Shown: positions 26,720 to 37,448, counted from the stretch's first letter. The stretch is DNA of 64,000 nucleotides from Nevskiaceae bacterium (GCA_018883185.1 VEQP01000011.1:1-64000); one strand, 5' to 3'. Made by a program: numbers and translations. The notes: generated by a model not told the origin, from the letters alone.

Positions 26720-28270
26720 ATGATGAACGAGCTCGCCCACGAAACCGGCACCACGGAGGTCATCTACGATGGCCCGCCGTCGTCCGTGGCGGGCGAGGGC
26801 AGCGGCTGTCACGGTGGCAAGGAGCAGATGCGCGCCGCAGCGGCCGTGGCAGGCAAGAGCGCCACGCTCGAACAGTACGCGCGAGACTATCCCGCAGGTC
26901 CCCACGATCAGCCGCAAAGCATGTGCCCGGCCTTTGGTTCGCTGCGCGTGGGTCTGCGCATGCGCCGCACCGCGACCATCCTCTCGGGTTCGGCGTGTTG
27001 TGTGTACGGGTTGACCTTCACGTCGCACTTCTACGGGGCGCGGCGCACGGTCGGCTACGTGCCGTTCAATTCCGAGACGCTGGTCACCGGCAAGTTGTTC
27101 GAAGATATCCGCGACGCTGTGCACTCGATCGCTGATCCGGCGAATTACGACGCGATCGTGGTGACCAATCTCTGCGTGCCGACCGCTTCTGGTGTGCCGC
27201 TGCAGTTGTTGCCCAAAGAAATCAACGGCGTACGCATCATCGGCATCGACGTGCCGGGCTTCGGCATTCCGACGCATGCCGAGGCCAAGGATGTGCTCGC
27301 GGGTGCGATGCTGAAATACGCACGCAACGAAGCTGAGGCCGGTCCCGTGCAGGCGCCTCGCGTTGCCCGCTCGGGCAAGCCCACGATCACGCTGGTGGGC
27401 GAGGTTTTCCCCGCGGACCCCGTGGGCATCGGCATGATGCTCGAGCCCATGGGGCTTTCCGCCGGGCAATTGGTGCCGACGCGCGAGTGGCGTGAGCTCT
27501 ACGCCGCGCTCGATTGTGCGGCGGTCGCAGCGATTCATCCGTTTTATACGAGCGTGTACCGCGAGTTCGACGCAGCCGGACGGCGTATCGTCGGCTCTGC
27601 GCCGGTGGGTCACGACGGTACGGCAGATTGGCTCGAAGCCATTGGCCAAGCGTGCAACGTGCCGCGTGCCGGCATCGATGCCGCCAAAAATCGAGTGCTG
27701 CCTGCCATCCGCGCGGCGCTCGCTGCCGCGCCGATTCGCGGCCGCATCACCCTGTCCGGGTACGAAGGCTCCGAGCTTTTGGTGGCGCGCCTGCTCATCG
27801 AAAGCGGTGCCGATCTGCGTTATGTGGGAACAGCCTGCCCGCGCACTCGATGGTCTGATCCGGATCGGGAGTGGCTCGAGGCCAAGGGCGTACACGTGCA
27901 GTTTCGCGCCTCGCTCGAGCAGGACCTGGCGGCAATGGCGGAATTCCAGCCGGATCTGGCGATCGGCACCACGCCTGTCGTACAGAAGGCCAAGGAAGCC
28001 GGTACGCCCGGTCTGTATTTCACGAACTTGATTTCCTCTCGGCCCTTGATGGGTCCTGCAGGCGCCGGGTCGCTCGCGCATTTGATCAATACGGCGCTCG
28101 GTAGCAAATCGCGTTTCGATGCGATGAAAGAGTTTTTTGGCGAAACCGGTAGCGGCGACGTCGCCGGAATCTGGACTGACCGCCCCGAGGCGCGTCCGGA
28201 ATTTCGCGAACAGTACAAGCGTCGACTGGAGAAGCAGGCGAAGGCGCGCAAAGCAGAGGAGATGCTCTGA
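26720..28270 (+). CDS. bchY: Chlorophyllide a reductase subunit BchY
   Basis: 516 residues, NifD-like subunit of the catalytic (BchYZ)2 component. Cys in [10 protein letters not shown] and the [12 protein letters not shown] region fit the Fe-S ligands. Directly follows bchX (stop and start abut) and overlaps bchZ by 1 nt (TGATG). Confidence 0.95.
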   Translation: MMNELAHETGTTEVIYDGPPSSVAGEGSGCHGGKEQMRAAAAVAGKSATLEQYARDYPAGPHDQPQSMCPAFGSLRVGLRMRRTATILSGSACCVYGLTFTSHFYGARRTVGYVPFNSETLVTGKLFEDIRDAVHSIADPANYDAIVVTNLCVPTASGVPLQLLPKEINGVRIIGIDVPGFGIPTHAEAKDVLAGAMLKYARNEAEAGPVQAPRVARSGKPTITLVGEVFPADPVGIGMMLEPMGLSAGQLVPTREWRELYAALDCAAVAAIHPFYTSVYREFDAAGRRIVGSAPVGHDGTADWLEAIGQACNVPRAGIDAAKNRVLPAIRAALAAAPIRGRITLSGYEGSELLVARLLIESGADLRYVGTACPRTRWSDPDREWLEAKGVHVQFRASLEQDLAAMAEFQPDLAIGTTPVVQKAKEAGTPGLYFTNLISSRPLMGPAGAGSLAHLINTALGSKSRFDAMKEFFGETGSGDVAGIWTDRPEARPEFREQYKRRLEKQAKARKAEEML

Positions 28271-29721
28271 TGCTTGTGCTCGACCACGACCGCGCGGGGG
28301 GCTACTGGGGTGCGGTGTATGTATTCACCGCCATCAAGGGGCTGCAGGTGATCATCGACGGGCCGGTCGGTTGCGAAAATCTGCCGGTCACCTCGGTGCT
28401 GCACTACACGGACGCGTTGCCGCCGCACGAGTTGCCAGTTGTGGTCACGGGGCTCGCGGAAGAGGAACTCGGGCAGCATGGCACCGAGGGCGCGATGAAA
28501 CGCGCGCACAAGGTACTCGATCCGCATTTGCCCGCCGTCGTGGTCACGGGTTCGATCGCGGAAATGATCGGCGGTGGTGTGACGCCCGAGGGCACGAGCA
28601 TCAAGCGCTTCCTGCCGCGAACCATCGACGAGGATCAGTGGCAGTGCGCCAATCGCGCGCTGTGGTGGCTGTGGACCGAGTTCGGCCCGAAGAAAGTCCC
28701 GGCACGCGTGCGCAAAGAGGGCGAGAAGCCGCGCGTCAATATCATTGGTCCCTCCTACGGCGTGTTCAACATGCCTTCGGATCTTGCCGAGATCCGTCGC
28801 CTCGTCGAGGGGCTCGGCGCCGAGATCAACATGGTGTTCCCGCTCGGCAGTCACCTCGCCGATGTTGCCAACCTGGCCAACGCCGACGTCAATATCTGCA
28901 TGTACCGTGAATTCGGTCGCATGCTGTGCGAGGGCATGGAGCGCCCCTGGTTGCAGGCGCCGATCGGTCTGCACAGCACCACGAAGTTTCTACGTACGCT
29001 TGGTGAACTGTTGGGGCTAGACCCCGAGCCGTTCATCGAGCGCGAAAAGCACACCACCATCAAGCCGATGTGGGACCTGTGGCGCTCAGTCACGCAGGAT
29101 TTCTTCGGCACAGCGAGTTTCGCCATTGTGGCGAGCGAAACCTACGCGCGAGGTGTGCGCCACTTCCTCGAATCCGAGCTCGGTCTGCCGTGCACGTTCT
29201 CTTATGCGCGTCGGCCCGGTGTCAAGCCCGATAACGCGGCCGTACGTCAATCGGTACGCGAGAAAACCCCCCTCGTGTTATTCGGTAGCTATAACGAGCG
29301 TATGTACCTGGCCGAGCTCGGACCTCGTGCGATGTACATCCCCGCATCCTTCCCAGGCGCGATCATTCGCCGTCATACGGGAACGCCCTTCATGGGCTAT
29401 GCGGGGGCGACCTACCTGGTCCAGGAGGTCTGCAATGCCCTGTTCGATGCCTTGTTCAACATCCTGCCGCTCGGCACCGAGATGGACAAGGTTGACCCGA
29501 CACCTGCACGCCTCGCCCGAGAGGCAAGTGTGTGGGACGAGGACGCGCGCTCACTGCTCGATGAGTATGTGGCGAACGAACCTTATTTGGTACGCATCTC
29601 TGCCGCCAAACGTCTGCGTGATCTCGCTGAACGCGAGGCCCGTCAGGCTGGCGAGGAGCGCGTTACGGCGGCCCGCGTTACACGCGCGCGGGCGGAGCTC
29701 GCTGGAGGGCGTGCGGCATGA
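28270..29721 (+). CDS. bchZ: Chlorophyllide a reductase subunit BchZ
   Basis: 483 residues, NifK-like partner of BchY. Begins [21 protein letters not shown] with the Fe-S Cys in [17 protein letters not shown], all BchZ-typical. Its 3' end (GGGYRRA-like Arg/Ala-rich tail) precedes pufB by 129 bp; a short frame starting ATG 29718 overlaps its stop (see findings). Confidence 0.95.
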   Translation: MLVLDHDRAGGYWGAVYVFTAIKGLQVIIDGPVGCENLPVTSVLHYTDALPPHELPVVVTGLAEEELGQHGTEGAMKRAHKVLDPHLPAVVVTGSIAEMIGGGVTPEGTSIKRFLPRTIDEDQWQCANRALWWLWTEFGPKKVPARVRKEGEKPRVNIIGPSYGVFNMPSDLAEIRRLVEGLGAEINMVFPLGSHLADVANLANADVNICMYREFGRMLCEGMERPWLQAPIGLHSTTKFLRTLGELLGLDPEPFIEREKHTTIKPMWDLWRSVTQDFFGTASFAIVASETYARGVRHFLESELGLPCTFSYARRPGVKPDNAAVRQSVREKTPLVLFGSYNERMYLAELGPRAMYIPASFPGAIIRRHTGTPFMGYAGATYLVQEVCNALFDALFNILPLGTEMDKVDPTPARLAREASVWDEDARSLLDEYVANEPYLVRISAAKRLRDLAEREARQAGEERVTAARVTRARAELAGGRAA

Positions 29722-29760
29722 CGAGGGCCACGAAGGAGTGGAGAGGTCAAGGGGGTCAGC

Positions 29761-29797
29761 ATTGTCGTGCGGGTGCCGTTCTGCGGCAGCCGACAAT
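29761..29797 (+). other. Stem-loop upstream of pufB
   Basis: Inverted repeat ATTGTCG (29761-29767) with CGACAAT (29791-29797), plus an inner TGCCG/CGGCA stem (29774-29778 with 29784-29788). It lies in the bchZ-pufB gap, 53 bp before pufB. It may protect the 5' end of processed puf mRNA, or act as a regulator site (perfect outer palindrome). No T-tract follows. Confidence 0.5.
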
Positions 29798-29850
29798 CCC
29801 TTCCGTGCGGGAGTGCGCGGTTCGAGTAAAGCCTGAGGAGGTGAATAGTT

Positions 29851-29994
29851 ATGGCAGATGGTAAGAGCATTTCAGGAGCCACACCGGACGAGGCACGCGC
29901 CATCAACCGGTTCTTCTGGTTGAGCACGTGGGCCTGGTTCGCGGTGTCCGCGCTTGCCCATTACCTCATTTGGAACTGGGTTCCCTGGTTCTAA
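29851..29994 (+). CDS. pufB: Light-harvesting 1 beta polypeptide PufB
   Basis: 47-residue LH1 beta: hydrophilic N-terminus rich in acidic residues, then one TM helix with the BChl-ligating His in ALAHYLIW (residue 37) and the aromatic C-terminal WNWVPWF. A strong ribosome-binding site (TGAGGAGGTGA) precedes ATG 29851. First structural gene of pufBALMC; no pufQ lies before it. Too short for usual ORF cut-offs but unmistakable. Confidence 0.95.
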   Translation: MADGKSISGATPDEARAINRFFWLSTWAWFAVSALAHYLIWNWVPWF

Positions 29995-30019
29995 ATCAAT
30001 TCTTTGAAGGAGTTATTTT

Positions 30020-30226
30020 ATGTGGCGAATCTGGATGGTAATGGATCCGCGTAAAGTGATCATCGTTGGCGGCGCTCTCGTCGCTACGATCGTCGCGACG
30101 AATCACTTCGTGCAATTGAGCACAAAGTATTCGTGCTGGCTCGATGGAACGGGCAGTGGTTCGTGTCTTGCACCGGCTGAGGCTTCGGCCCACAACGTGC
30201 AGCACAACGCTCCGCTTCCGAACTGA
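30020..30226 (+). CDS. pufA: Light-harvesting 1 alpha polypeptide PufA
   Basis: 68-residue LH1 alpha: N-terminal MWRIWMVMDPRKV, one TM helix (about 13-33) with BChl-ligating His29 in ATNHFVQLST, and a C-terminal periplasmic tail rich in Ala. The tail has two Cys (YSCW, GSCL), unusual enough to note; a disulfide is only inferred. GAAGGAG ribosome-binding site. 25 bp after pufB. Confidence 0.95.
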   Translation: MWRIWMVMDPRKVIIVGGALVATIVATNHFVQLSTKYSCWLDGTGSGSCLAPAEASAHNVQHNAPLPN

Positions 30227-30241
30227 GTCCGGATCGCTGAA

Positions 30242-30284
30242 GGCGACGGGCCGTGTCCCCCCGAGGGAGCATTGGTCCGTCGCC
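30242..30284 (+). other. Intercistronic pufA-pufL stem-loop
   Basis: GGCGACGGGCC (30242-30252) pairs with GGTCCGTCGCC (30274-30284): 11 bp with one G-U, around a 21-nt loop. In Rhodobacter a stable hairpin at the same place protects pufBA mRNA from 3' decay and gives LH1:RC stoichiometry; the same job is inferred here. Confidence 0.75.
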
Positions 30285-30346
30285 GGATGCGACGCTCGCG
30301 CGGGTTTCTGGGTGGGATTTCACGCTGCTCTTGACGGGGATAAGTC

Positions 30347-31171
30347 ATGGCAATGCTAAGTTTTGAAAGGAAGTACCGCATACGCGGCGGGACGCTGGTA
30401 GGCGGCGACCTGTTCGATTTCTGGGTTGGGGCGTTCTACGTAGGTTTCTTCGGGATCACCGCAGCGTTTTTTGCGCTGCTCGGCACCGCACTGCTCGTGT
30501 ACGGGGCAGCCATCGGTCCGACCTGGAACCTGTGGCAGATCAGCATCGCGCCGCCTGACCTGAGTTACGGTCTTGGGCTCGCACCGCTGCATGAGGGCGG
30601 GATCTGGCAGTTGGTGACAATCTGCGCTGTCGGCGCTTTCGTCTCCTGGATGCTTCGCGAGGTAGAGATCTGTCGCAAGCTCGGCATGGGATTCCATGTT
30701 CCGGTTGCTTTCGGTAGCGCGATTCTCGCTTACGTCACGCTGCAGGTCATCCGACCATTGTTGCTTGGCGCCTGGGGTCATGCCTTTCCGTACGGCATCT
30801 ACAGTCACCTCGACTGGGTGTCGAACGTGGCGTACCAGTACTTGCACTTCCACTACAACCCCGCGCACATGGTGGCCGTGACGTTCTTCTTCACGACCGT
30901 GCTCGCGCTGGCTTTGCACGGATCATTGGTGCTGTCAGCACTCAATCCGGCGAAGGGTGAGGTGGTCAAGGGCGCTGAACACGAGAACACGTTCTTCCGC
31001 GACAACATCGGCTATTCGATCGGTACCTTGGGTATCCATCGTTTCGGTCTGTTGATCGCGATCAACGCGGGCGTGTGGAGTGCGATCTGCATCGTCATCA
31101 GCGGACCTTTCTGGACACGCAGCTGGACGGACTGGTGGGCCTGGTGGCTCAACCTGCCGATCTGGAACTGA
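30347..31171 (+). CDS. pufL: Photosynthetic reaction centre L subunit PufL
   Basis: 274 residues, five TM helices. Recognised from [24 protein letters not shown]. Ligand residues present: SHLDW and NPAHM (BChl), ALHGS and GIHRFG (non-haem Fe). Near the QB pocket it has HENTFFRD: Glu at the L212 equivalent and Asn at the L213 equivalent (Rhodobacter has Asp), as in Blastochloris viridis. Start ATG 30347 matches the conserved N-terminus; Shine-Dalgarno is weak (GGGGATAAGTC). Confidence 0.97.
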   Translation: MAMLSFERKYRIRGGTLVGGDLFDFWVGAFYVGFFGITAAFFALLGTALLVYGAAIGPTWNLWQISIAPPDLSYGLGLAPLHEGGIWQLVTICAVGAFVSWMLREVEICRKLGMGFHVPVAFGSAILAYVTLQVIRPLLLGAWGHAFPYGIYSHLDWVSNVAYQYLHFHYNPAHMVAVTFFFTTVLALALHGSLVLSALNPAKGEVVKGAEHENTFFRDNIGYSIGTLGIHRFGLLIAINAGVWSAICIVISGPFWTRSWTDWWAWWLNLPIWN

Positions 31172-31181
31172 GGGTACGAAC

Positions 31182-32162
31182 ATGGCCGAATATCAAAATT
31201 TGTTTACTCGCGTGCAGGTCGAGGCACCGCACTACCCGGGCGTACCGCACGACCCGAAGGGCGTGTGGAGCCGCGGGCTCAAGGCGAGCGCGAACTACTG
31301 GCTAGGTAAGATCGGCGATGCGCAGATCGGACCGTTTTATCTCGGTTCCACCGGGGTGATATCGATCATCTGCTTCATCATCGCCTTCGAGATCGTCGGC
31401 TTGAACATGCTGGCGTCGGTGAACTGGAATCCGTTGCAGTTCATCAAGCAGTTGCCGTGGCTAGCGCTGGAACCTGCTGCGCCGCAGTACGGTTTGCGTT
31501 TGCCACCGCTGCAGCATGGCGGTTGGCACTTGATGGCGGGCTTCTTTCTGACGGTGTCCGTGCTCTTGTGGTGGGTGCGAACCTACATGCTGGCGCGCAA
31601 GCTGCGCATGGGCACGCACACCGCATGGGCGTTTGCTTCGGCGATCTGGTTGTTTCTGGTGTTGGGCTTCATCCGCCCGGTGCTGATGGGCAGCTGGTCC
31701 GAGGCGGTACCCTTTGGAATCTTTGCTCATCTCGACTGGACCGCTGCGTTCTCGCTGCGCTACGGGAATTTGCTCTACAACCCGTTCCACGCGTTGTCGA
31801 TCGTGTTCCTGTACGGCTCGGTGCTGTTGTTCGCGATGCACGCGGGCACGATCATGGCGGTCAGCCGCTACGGTGGCGAACGCGAAGTCGAGCAAGTGCT
31901 CGATCGCGGCACCGCCTCGGAGCGCGCGGCGCTGTTCTGGCGCTGGACCATGGGCTTCAACGCCACCATGGAGTCGGTGCACCGCTGGGCCTGGTGGTTT
32001 GCCGTGTTGTGCACGTTGACGGGAGGCATTGGCATCCTGCTCACGGGCACGGCGGTCGACAACTGGTATCTGTGGGCAGTTAAACACGGCGTCGCGCCGA
32101 GCTATCCGGCGACCTTCGACGTGCTGCCTGATCCCGCCTTGAATTCGGGAGGCGCGCAATGA
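31182..32162 (+). CDS. pufM: Photosynthetic reaction centre M subunit PufM
   Basis: 326 residues, five TM helices. Begins [13 protein letters not shown]. The frame is open upstream but ATG 31182 is the conserved start. BChl and Fe ligands lie in AHLDW, YNPFHAL, AMHAG and [16 protein letters not shown] supplies the Fe-ligand Glu. [10 protein letters not shown] places Asp where Rhodobacter M44 has Asn, which complements Asn at L213. ATGA overlap with pufC. Confidence 0.97.
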   Translation: MAEYQNLFTRVQVEAPHYPGVPHDPKGVWSRGLKASANYWLGKIGDAQIGPFYLGSTGVISIICFIIAFEIVGLNMLASVNWNPLQFIKQLPWLALEPAAPQYGLRLPPLQHGGWHLMAGFFLTVSVLLWWVRTYMLARKLRMGTHTAWAFASAIWLFLVLGFIRPVLMGSWSEAVPFGIFAHLDWTAAFSLRYGNLLYNPFHALSIVFLYGSVLLFAMHAGTIMAVSRYGGEREVEQVLDRGTASERAALFWRWTMGFNATMESVHRWAWWFAVLCTLTGGIGILLTGTAVDNWYLWAVKHGVAPSYPATFDVLPDPALNSGGAQ

Positions 32163-33346
32163 ATCACTTTGGACGCATCGTGCTGGCGGGTATCGCCAGC
32201 CTCGGACTGCTCGTCGGTTGCGGCGAGCGACCGCCCATCGAGACGCAGCAGTTGGGTTATCGCGGCACCGGGATGGAAGAGAACACCAACCCGCGCCTGC
32301 TGGCCGAACTCGTTGCGAAAAATCAGGTTCCGGCATCGCAACCGCCGGCTGATACGAGCGGCCCGTTGGCCTCGGAGATCTACCAAAACGTGCAGGTGCT
32401 CAAGGACCTCAGTGTCGGCGAGTTCACGCGCGTGATGTTGTCGATGACCGAGTGGGTGGCTCCGGCGGAGCAGAAAAACTGCACTTACTGTCACAACGGC
32501 GAGAACTACGCCGATGAAGGTAAGTACCAGTACAAGGTCGCACGTCGCATGCTGAGCATGACTCGTGAGATCAACAGCTCCTGGAAAACGCATGTCGGCA
32601 AGACGGGTGTGACCTGTCATACCTGTCATCGCGGACAGCCGGTGCCGGAGTACGTGTGGTTCACCGATCCGGGTGCGGGTCGGGAGAACTCGTTCGTCGG
32701 TTCGCGCGCGGGTCAAAACTCGGCGATCACGGGGCTTGGTGTGACGACCATCGGTCACTCGAGCCTGCCGTACGACCCGTACACCCCGTTCTTGCTCGGC
32801 GAGCAGAACATCCGCGTCAACGGCCCGACGGCACTGCCAACCGGCAATCGCAATTCGATCAAGCAGGCGGAGTGGACCTACGCGTTGATGGTGCACATGT
32901 CGAACTCACTCGGCGTGAATTGCACCTACTGTCACAACACGCGCGCCTGGGCGAGCTGGGAGGAAAGCCGACCGCAGCGCAGTACTGCGTGGCACGGCAT
33001 CCGCCTCGCCCGTCACTTGAACAACGCCTACCTCGTGCCGCTGACCGACACGTTCCCGGATAAACGTCTCGGCCCCTTGGGCGATGTGGCGAAGATCAAT
33101 TGCAGCACCTGCCACCAGGGCGTGTACAAGCCGTACTTCGGCACGAGCATGGCCAAGGATTATCCGGAACTGCAGGGCGCCAAGCCGATGCCGGTCGCTG
33201 CGCCGATGGAAGGTGCTGCGGCACCTGCAGCGGGTGATGCCGCGGCTGCTCCGGCCACAGCGCCCGCGGCGGCACCGGCTTCGGCGAAGAACCTGACCGC
33301 CACGCCCGTGGCACGGGTGAACGTCGTCGGGAGGCCGATCGGCTGA
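32159..33346 (+). CDS. pufC: Tetrahaem cytochrome c subunit of the reaction centre, PufC
   Basis: 395 residues. Lipoprotein signal with lipobox LLVGC (Cys about 21) anchors it to the outer face of the inner membrane. Four haem-binding motifs are visible: CTYCH, CHTCH, CTYCH, CSTCH. It re-reduces the photo-oxidised special pair. The last about 50 residues are an Ala/Pro-rich tail absent from compact homologues. The stop overlaps ispH by 1 nt (TGATG). Confidence 0.96.
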   Translation: MNHFGRIVLAGIASLGLLVGCGERPPIETQQLGYRGTGMEENTNPRLLAELVAKNQVPASQPPADTSGPLASEIYQNVQVLKDLSVGEFTRVMLSMTEWVAPAEQKNCTYCHNGENYADEGKYQYKVARRMLSMTREINSSWKTHVGKTGVTCHTCHRGQPVPEYVWFTDPGAGRENSFVGSRAGQNSAITGLGVTTIGHSSLPYDPYTPFLLGEQNIRVNGPTALPTGNRNSIKQAEWTYALMVHMSNSLGVNCTYCHNTRAWASWEESRPQRSTAWHGIRLARHLNNAYLVPLTDTFPDKRLGPLGDVAKINCSTCHQGVYKPYFGTSMAKDYPELQGAKPMPVAAPMEGAAAPAAGDAAAAPATAPAAAPASAKNLTATPVARVNVVGRPIG

Positions 33347-34275
33347 TGAACGTGTTGCTCGCCCAACCGCGCGGATTCTGCGCCGGTGTGGCGCGAGCAA
33401 TCGAGATCGCCGAGCGGGCTTTGGAGACGCACGGCGCACCGGTCTACGTGTACCACGAGATCGTCCACAACGGACACGTTGTGGGCGATCTCGCTTCACG
33501 TGGCGCGATCTTCGTCGATGACATCGCCGAGATTCCGGAGGGCTCGCTGACCATCTTCAGCGCACACGGCGTCTCTAATGCCGTGGTCGAGCAGGCCGCG
33601 CGACGTCGTCTGCACGTTATCGACGCGACCTGTCCGCTCGTGACCAAGGTTCACGTGCAGGCAGAGCGCTACTCGCAACGCGGCCACGTCATCGTCGTCA
33701 TCGGTCATGCCGGTCACGAGGAAGTCGAGGGGACGCGCGGCTCGGTCAGCGGGCCAGTTCACGTGGTCGGGTCGTTGGAAGACATCGCAGCCTTGCCGAT
33801 GTTGCCCGGTACGCCCGTCGCCTACGTGACGCAGACTACTTTATCCCTCGATGACACTCGGGTGTTGATCGAAGCGCTCGAACGGCGTTATCCGGATATC
33901 GTTGGGCCGGGCCTCGAAGACATCTGCTACGCGACGCAGAATCGCCAGCGCGCCGTGCGGCAGATGGCTCGACAGGTTGATCTCGTGATCGTTGTGGGCG
34001 CTCGCAACAGCTCCAACGCCAATCGGCTGCAAGAGGTCTCCGCCGATCACGGCGTGCCCGCGCGTCTGGTGGAGCATGCCGACGAAATCGAAGCGGTATG
34101 GCTGGCCGGCGTGCGTAACGTGGGTGTGACCGCGGGTGCCTCGACGCCGGAGATTCTCGTTAGCGGTGTTTGCGAACGCCTGCGTCATTTAGGGGCCGGT
34201 TTGATCCGCGAATTGCCGGGTCTCGCTGAGACCACGCGCTTTCGGCTACCCGAAATCCTGCGCCGCGCCGGTTAA
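33346..34275 (+). CDS. ispH: 4-hydroxy-3-methylbut-2-enyl diphosphate reductase IspH
   Basis: 309 residues. Last enzyme of the MEP pathway, producing IPP and DMAPP. The three [Fe-S] cysteines are at 12, 96 and 194 (E. coli: 12, 96, 197). His in HEIVHNGHVV and SAHGVS, and the TQTTLS segment, complete the site. It is the last gene of the puf operon, translationally coupled to pufC, a setting that ties isoprenoid supply to reaction-centre expression. Confidence 0.96.
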   Translation: MNVLLAQPRGFCAGVARAIEIAERALETHGAPVYVYHEIVHNGHVVGDLASRGAIFVDDIAEIPEGSLTIFSAHGVSNAVVEQAARRRLHVIDATCPLVTKVHVQAERYSQRGHVIVVIGHAGHEEVEGTRGSVSGPVHVVGSLEDIAALPMLPGTPVAYVTQTTLSLDDTRVLIEALERRYPDIVGPGLEDICYATQNRQRAVRQMARQVDLVIVVGARNSSNANRLQEVSADHGVPARLVEHADEIEAVWLAGVRNVGVTAGASTPEILVSGVCERLRHLGAGLIRELPGLAETTRFRLPEILRRAG

Positions 34276-34300
34276 CGGTCTCGCGCCGCCTCGCGGGAAC

Positions 34301-36205
34301 TCAGCCCTTCAGTTGGCTGCGCGTCAGCAGCCGCAATACACCATTGAACATGGCGTTCTGACGCAGACCCGGCGCACGCCTCGGCGCTTGCCGCGCCAGG
34401 GTGATCCGACTGCTGTGGCGGGCGATGGCATCGAACAGGCCTGGCACGTCGAGGCCCGCATCCTGCAGGCATTGTTCGCGGGTGCCGTGTTCGATGTTTC
34501 GATCAGGTAAGCCGAGGTGCAGCACGCCGACATCGAGTGCATGGCGGGCGAGCACCTCGCCGACCGCAGCGCCCGCGCCACCGGCGATCACGTTCTCCTC
34601 GAGCGTCACTAGTAGTTCATGCTGAGAAGCGAGTTCGAGCACCAGCGCCTCGTCCAGTGGTTTGACGAAGCGCATGTTGACGACGGTCGCATCGATGATG
34701 TCTGCGAGCTCGTGCGCGGTCTCAAGCAAGGTGCCAAACGCCAGCAGGGCGATGCCCGAGCCGCGGCGTTGCAGCTCGGCGCGGCCGAGCGGCAGACTGC
34801 GTGGCCAGAGTGGCAGGGCAGCGCCTTCCTCGGTGGGCAGCGCGGGTGCCACACGGGCGCCGCCACCGATCGCCGCGGCGCGCGGATACCGGATGGCGCA
34901 AGGCAGACCCGATTCGATGCCGGTACGCAGCATCGCACGCAGCTCATCGGCATCGCCCGGCGTCATTACCGTCATGCCGGGGATACAGCGCAGGAAGGAC
35001 AGATCAAGGCTGCCATTGTGTGTGGAACCATCGGGGCCGACGAGTCCGGCACGATCGACAGCGAAAGTCACCGGCAAGTTTTGCAGGCAGACGTCGTGCA
35101 CGATCTGATCATAGGCGCGTTGCATGAACGTCGAGTAGATCGCGACCACGGGACGCAAGCCTTGGGTTGCGAGTCCGGCCGCGAAGGTCACCGCATGTTG
35201 CTCGGCGATGCCGACATCGAAATAGCGATCCGGGTAAGCCTTGGCGAAAGCGACGAGGCCCGAGCCTTCGCGCATCGCCGGGGTCACCACCACAATCCGC
35301 GGATCCTGGGCCGCGAGTTCGCACAACCACTCGCCGAAGATTTGCGTGTAGGTCGGCGCGGCAGGCTTGGCGGGCGGTAAACCCAGAGAGGGGTCGAAGG
35401 GCGTGACACCGTGATATTTGATCGGCTCGGCCTCCGCACGCGCGTAGCCTTTGCCTTTCACGGTCCGCACATGCAGTAATTTCGGGCCCGGACGATCGCG
35501 CATTGCGCGCAGTTCGTGCAGCAGCGCCGCCATGTCGTGTCCATCGATGGCGCCGCGATAAGCAAAACCGAGTGCGTTGAAAAAACCATCTACGTCACTG
35601 ACCGCATCGCGCCCCCGGCGAGTCAGGTAGGCCGACAGGGCACCGACGTTCTCCGAGATGGACATGCCGTTGTCGTTGAGTATGACGAGCACGTCCTCGT
35701 CAAGTGCGCCCGCGTGCTCCAAGGCCTCGAAAGCGAGACCTGCCGTCATCGAGCCATCGCCGATGATGGCGACGGCTTTGGCTGGACTACCTTGTCGGCG
35801 AGCAGCGACCGCCATACCGAGCGCGGCGCTGATCGAGGTGCTGGAGTGCCCGGCACCAAACGTGTCATAGGGACTCTCGTCGCGTTTGAGGAATCCGGAG
35901 ATGCCGGGCCGCTTGCGAATTTGGGCGAGGGCCGTGCGGCGCCCGGTGAGGATCTTGTGCGGATAGCATTGATGGCCGACATCCCATACCAGTAGGTCGC
36001 GCGGCGTTTCGTAGACGTGATGCAGCGCAACGCTCAGTTCGACGGTGCCGAGGCCGGCGGCAAGATGCCCCCCGACTGCCGCGATGGTCTGCAACAGACA
36101 GTCGCGTAGCTCGTCAGCGAGTTGTGGCAACTGCGCATCGTCGAGACGGCGCAAGTCGGCCGGGGAGTCGATCTGCTCGAGGAGCGTGCGAGTGGGGGTG
36201 TTCAC
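34301..36205 (-). CDS. dxs: 1-deoxy-D-xylulose-5-phosphate synthase Dxs
   Basis: 634 residues. TPP-dependent first step of the MEP pathway (pyruvate + GAP to DXP). Seen: [18 protein letters not shown], the TPP motif GDGSMTAG...[14 protein letters not shown], and [17 protein letters not shown]. Start chosen as GTG 36205: it overlaps the puhE stop as GTGA and has AAGGAG 11 nt upstream. Last gene of bchF-lhaA-puhABCE-dxs. Convergent with ispH. Confidence 0.95.
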   Translation of the reverse strand: MNTPTRTLLEQIDSPADLRRLDDAQLPQLADELRDCLLQTIAAVGGHLAAGLGTVELSVALHHVYETPRDLLVWDVGHQCYPHKILTGRRTALAQIRKRPGISGFLKRDESPYDTFGAGHSSTSISAALGMAVAARRQGSPAKAVAIIGDGSMTAGLAFEALEHAGALDEDVLVILNDNGMSISENVGALSAYLTRRGRDAVSDVDGFFNALGFAYRGAIDGHDMAALLHELRAMRDRPGPKLLHVRTVKGKGYARAEAEPIKYHGVTPFDPSLGLPPAKPAAPTYTQIFGEWLCELAAQDPRIVVVTPAMREGSGLVAFAKAYPDRYFDVGIAEQHAVTFAAGLATQGLRPVVAIYSTFMQRAYDQIVHDVCLQNLPVTFAVDRAGLVGPDGSTHNGSLDLSFLRCIPGMTVMTPGDADELRAMLRTGIESGLPCAIRYPRAAAIGGGARVAPALPTEEGAALPLWPRSLPLGRAELQRRGSGIALLAFGTLLETAHELADIIDATVVNMRFVKPLDEALVLELASQHELLVTLEENVIAGGAGAAVGEVLARHALDVGVLHLGLPDRNIEHGTREQCLQDAGLDVPGLFDAIARHSSRITLARQAPRRAPGLRQNAMFNGVLRLLTRSQLKG

Positions 36206-36987
36206 GGTCGGCTGGCTCCTTGTCGATTGGCGAGACTCCACCGCCAGAAGCGTTCGCTCTGTAGTGGCAGCACCATCAAGATGTGTTCGAGTACGGCGAG
36301 GGCGGCGAGGGTGGTGAGGATGCCGTAGGCCGCCCCGGCGAAGGCCGAGTCCGCCTGCAGGGCGTGGCTACCGAGCCACCAGACGATCAGGCCACCGAGT
36401 GCGATGGAGAAGGGGAACAGCAGGTTCATCCGCCGGTGCTGCATGTAGCGCAACAGATGAGCCAGATGTTGCGGCAGGAACGCTTCGCCCAAGTTGCGGA
36501 CGCCGAGGAACAAGTTGAGTTTAGCGCTGCTGCGCATCAGCCAGAGCAGCAGCAGCGTACCCAAGGCGAGCCGATTGTCGGCATCGATCGTCAGCGCAGC
36601 GATCAAAGCAACGACGCCGATGATCAACAGTTCATGCCAGAGAATGACGCGGATGGCCTCGATCGCATGACGCCAGCCATACCCGTTGGCCTTGGCGGAG
36701 GCTCGCGGTGTGAGACCGGTGATCCGACCGGTGAGAAAACTGACCTCGATGCCTGCCCAGATACCGATCGCTCCGAGAAAGGCGACCGCTGCGCCGGCAA
36801 CGCTCTGTAAATCACGCGAAACCAGCACGGCGGCGAGGGCGATGATGCTGAGAGCGAGGGTGCCGCGCAGCAGCGAGGGGTAGGTATCTACCGATCGACC
36901 GATCAGCCAAGCGATGATGCCGGTTGCACCCCACCACACCGCAACGGTGAGCAGGAGGGACCCACACAGCAGGGTCCAGTCGATCAT
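36202..36987 (-). CDS. puhE: Photosynthetic complex assembly protein 2, PuhE (DUF3623)
   Basis: 261 residues, about seven TM segments, with [20 protein letters not shown] and the [14 protein letters not shown] stretch typical of PuhE. In Rhodobacter it modulates BChl synthesis and RC-LH1 assembly. Coupled by 4-nt overlaps to puhC upstream and dxs downstream; acsF, which often lies next to it, is absent. Confidence 0.88.
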   Translation of the reverse strand: MIDWTLLCGSLLLTVAVWWGATGIIAWLIGRSVDTYPSLLRGTLALSIIALAAVLVSRDLQSVAGAAVAFLGAIGIWAGIEVSFLTGRITGLTPRASAKANGYGWRHAIEAIRVILWHELLIIGVVALIAALTIDADNRLALGTLLLLWLMRSSAKLNLFLGVRNLGEAFLPQHLAHLLRYMQHRRMNLLFPFSIALGGLIVWWLGSHALQADSAFAGAAYGILTTLAALAVLEHILMVLPLQSERFWRWSLANRQGASRP

Positions 36988-37448
36988 CCGGTGCGCGCTG
37001 GCTTGAGGGCATCTCCGGCACGCCAGAGACGCGCGAAGGACTCGGCGTTGTCGGAGCCGAACACGCCGAGTTCTATGCTGACACCGCTCGCGCTATCTTC
37101 GAGAAGCAGTCGACCGTCGCGGGTACGGACCAGACGGTAGGGGTCTTCCTCTGCAGCGCCAGAAAGTTTGCGGCCGCGTCCGAGTCCACGAAGGATGCCG
37201 CGTGCAAAACCCGATTCCTCGACTGTCATTTTTGCGAGCACCGCGCCATCGGCGAGCATCGCGGTCAGTCCGCCATCGGCTTGATCGACAAAGCGGATGT
37301 CGTAGGCAGCAACGATTTCATCGCCTCGCAGGGCCGGGGTCTCTTGCCGCGTCAGCGCCCCGACGGTAGCCACGAACAACGAGCCGACGATCAGCGCCGC
37401 TGCTGCAAACAGCATCGGTCGCGGAAAGTCATGACGCGGTGTGCTCAC
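36984..37448 (-). CDS. puhC: Photosynthetic complex assembly protein PuhC
   Basis: 154 residues with one N-terminal TM (about 12-33) and a periplasmic domain containing RxLRFVDxxDG-like IRFVDQADGGLTAML and the GFARGILRGLGRGR motif of PuhC. Required for RC-LH1 organisation in Rhodobacter. ATGA overlaps on both sides. Confidence 0.9.
   Translation of the reverse strand: MSTPRHDFPRPMLFAAAALIVGSLFVATVGALTRQETPALRGDEIVAAYDIRFVDQADGGLTAMLADGAVLAKMTVEESGFARGILRGLGRGRKLSGAAEEDPYRLVRTRDGRLLLEDSASGVSIELGVFGSDNAESFARLWRAGDALKPARTG

Noticed and set aside
26600-28081. Long open frame (493 codons) antisense to bchY
   Set aside because: Opposite-strand shadow of the conserved bchY gene in high-GC DNA; Arg/His-rich composition with no domain and no ribosome-binding site.
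27820-28974. Long antisense frame across bchY/bchZ
   Set aside because: Same GC-driven shadow; it overlaps two certain genes and shows no protein-like hydrophobic pattern.
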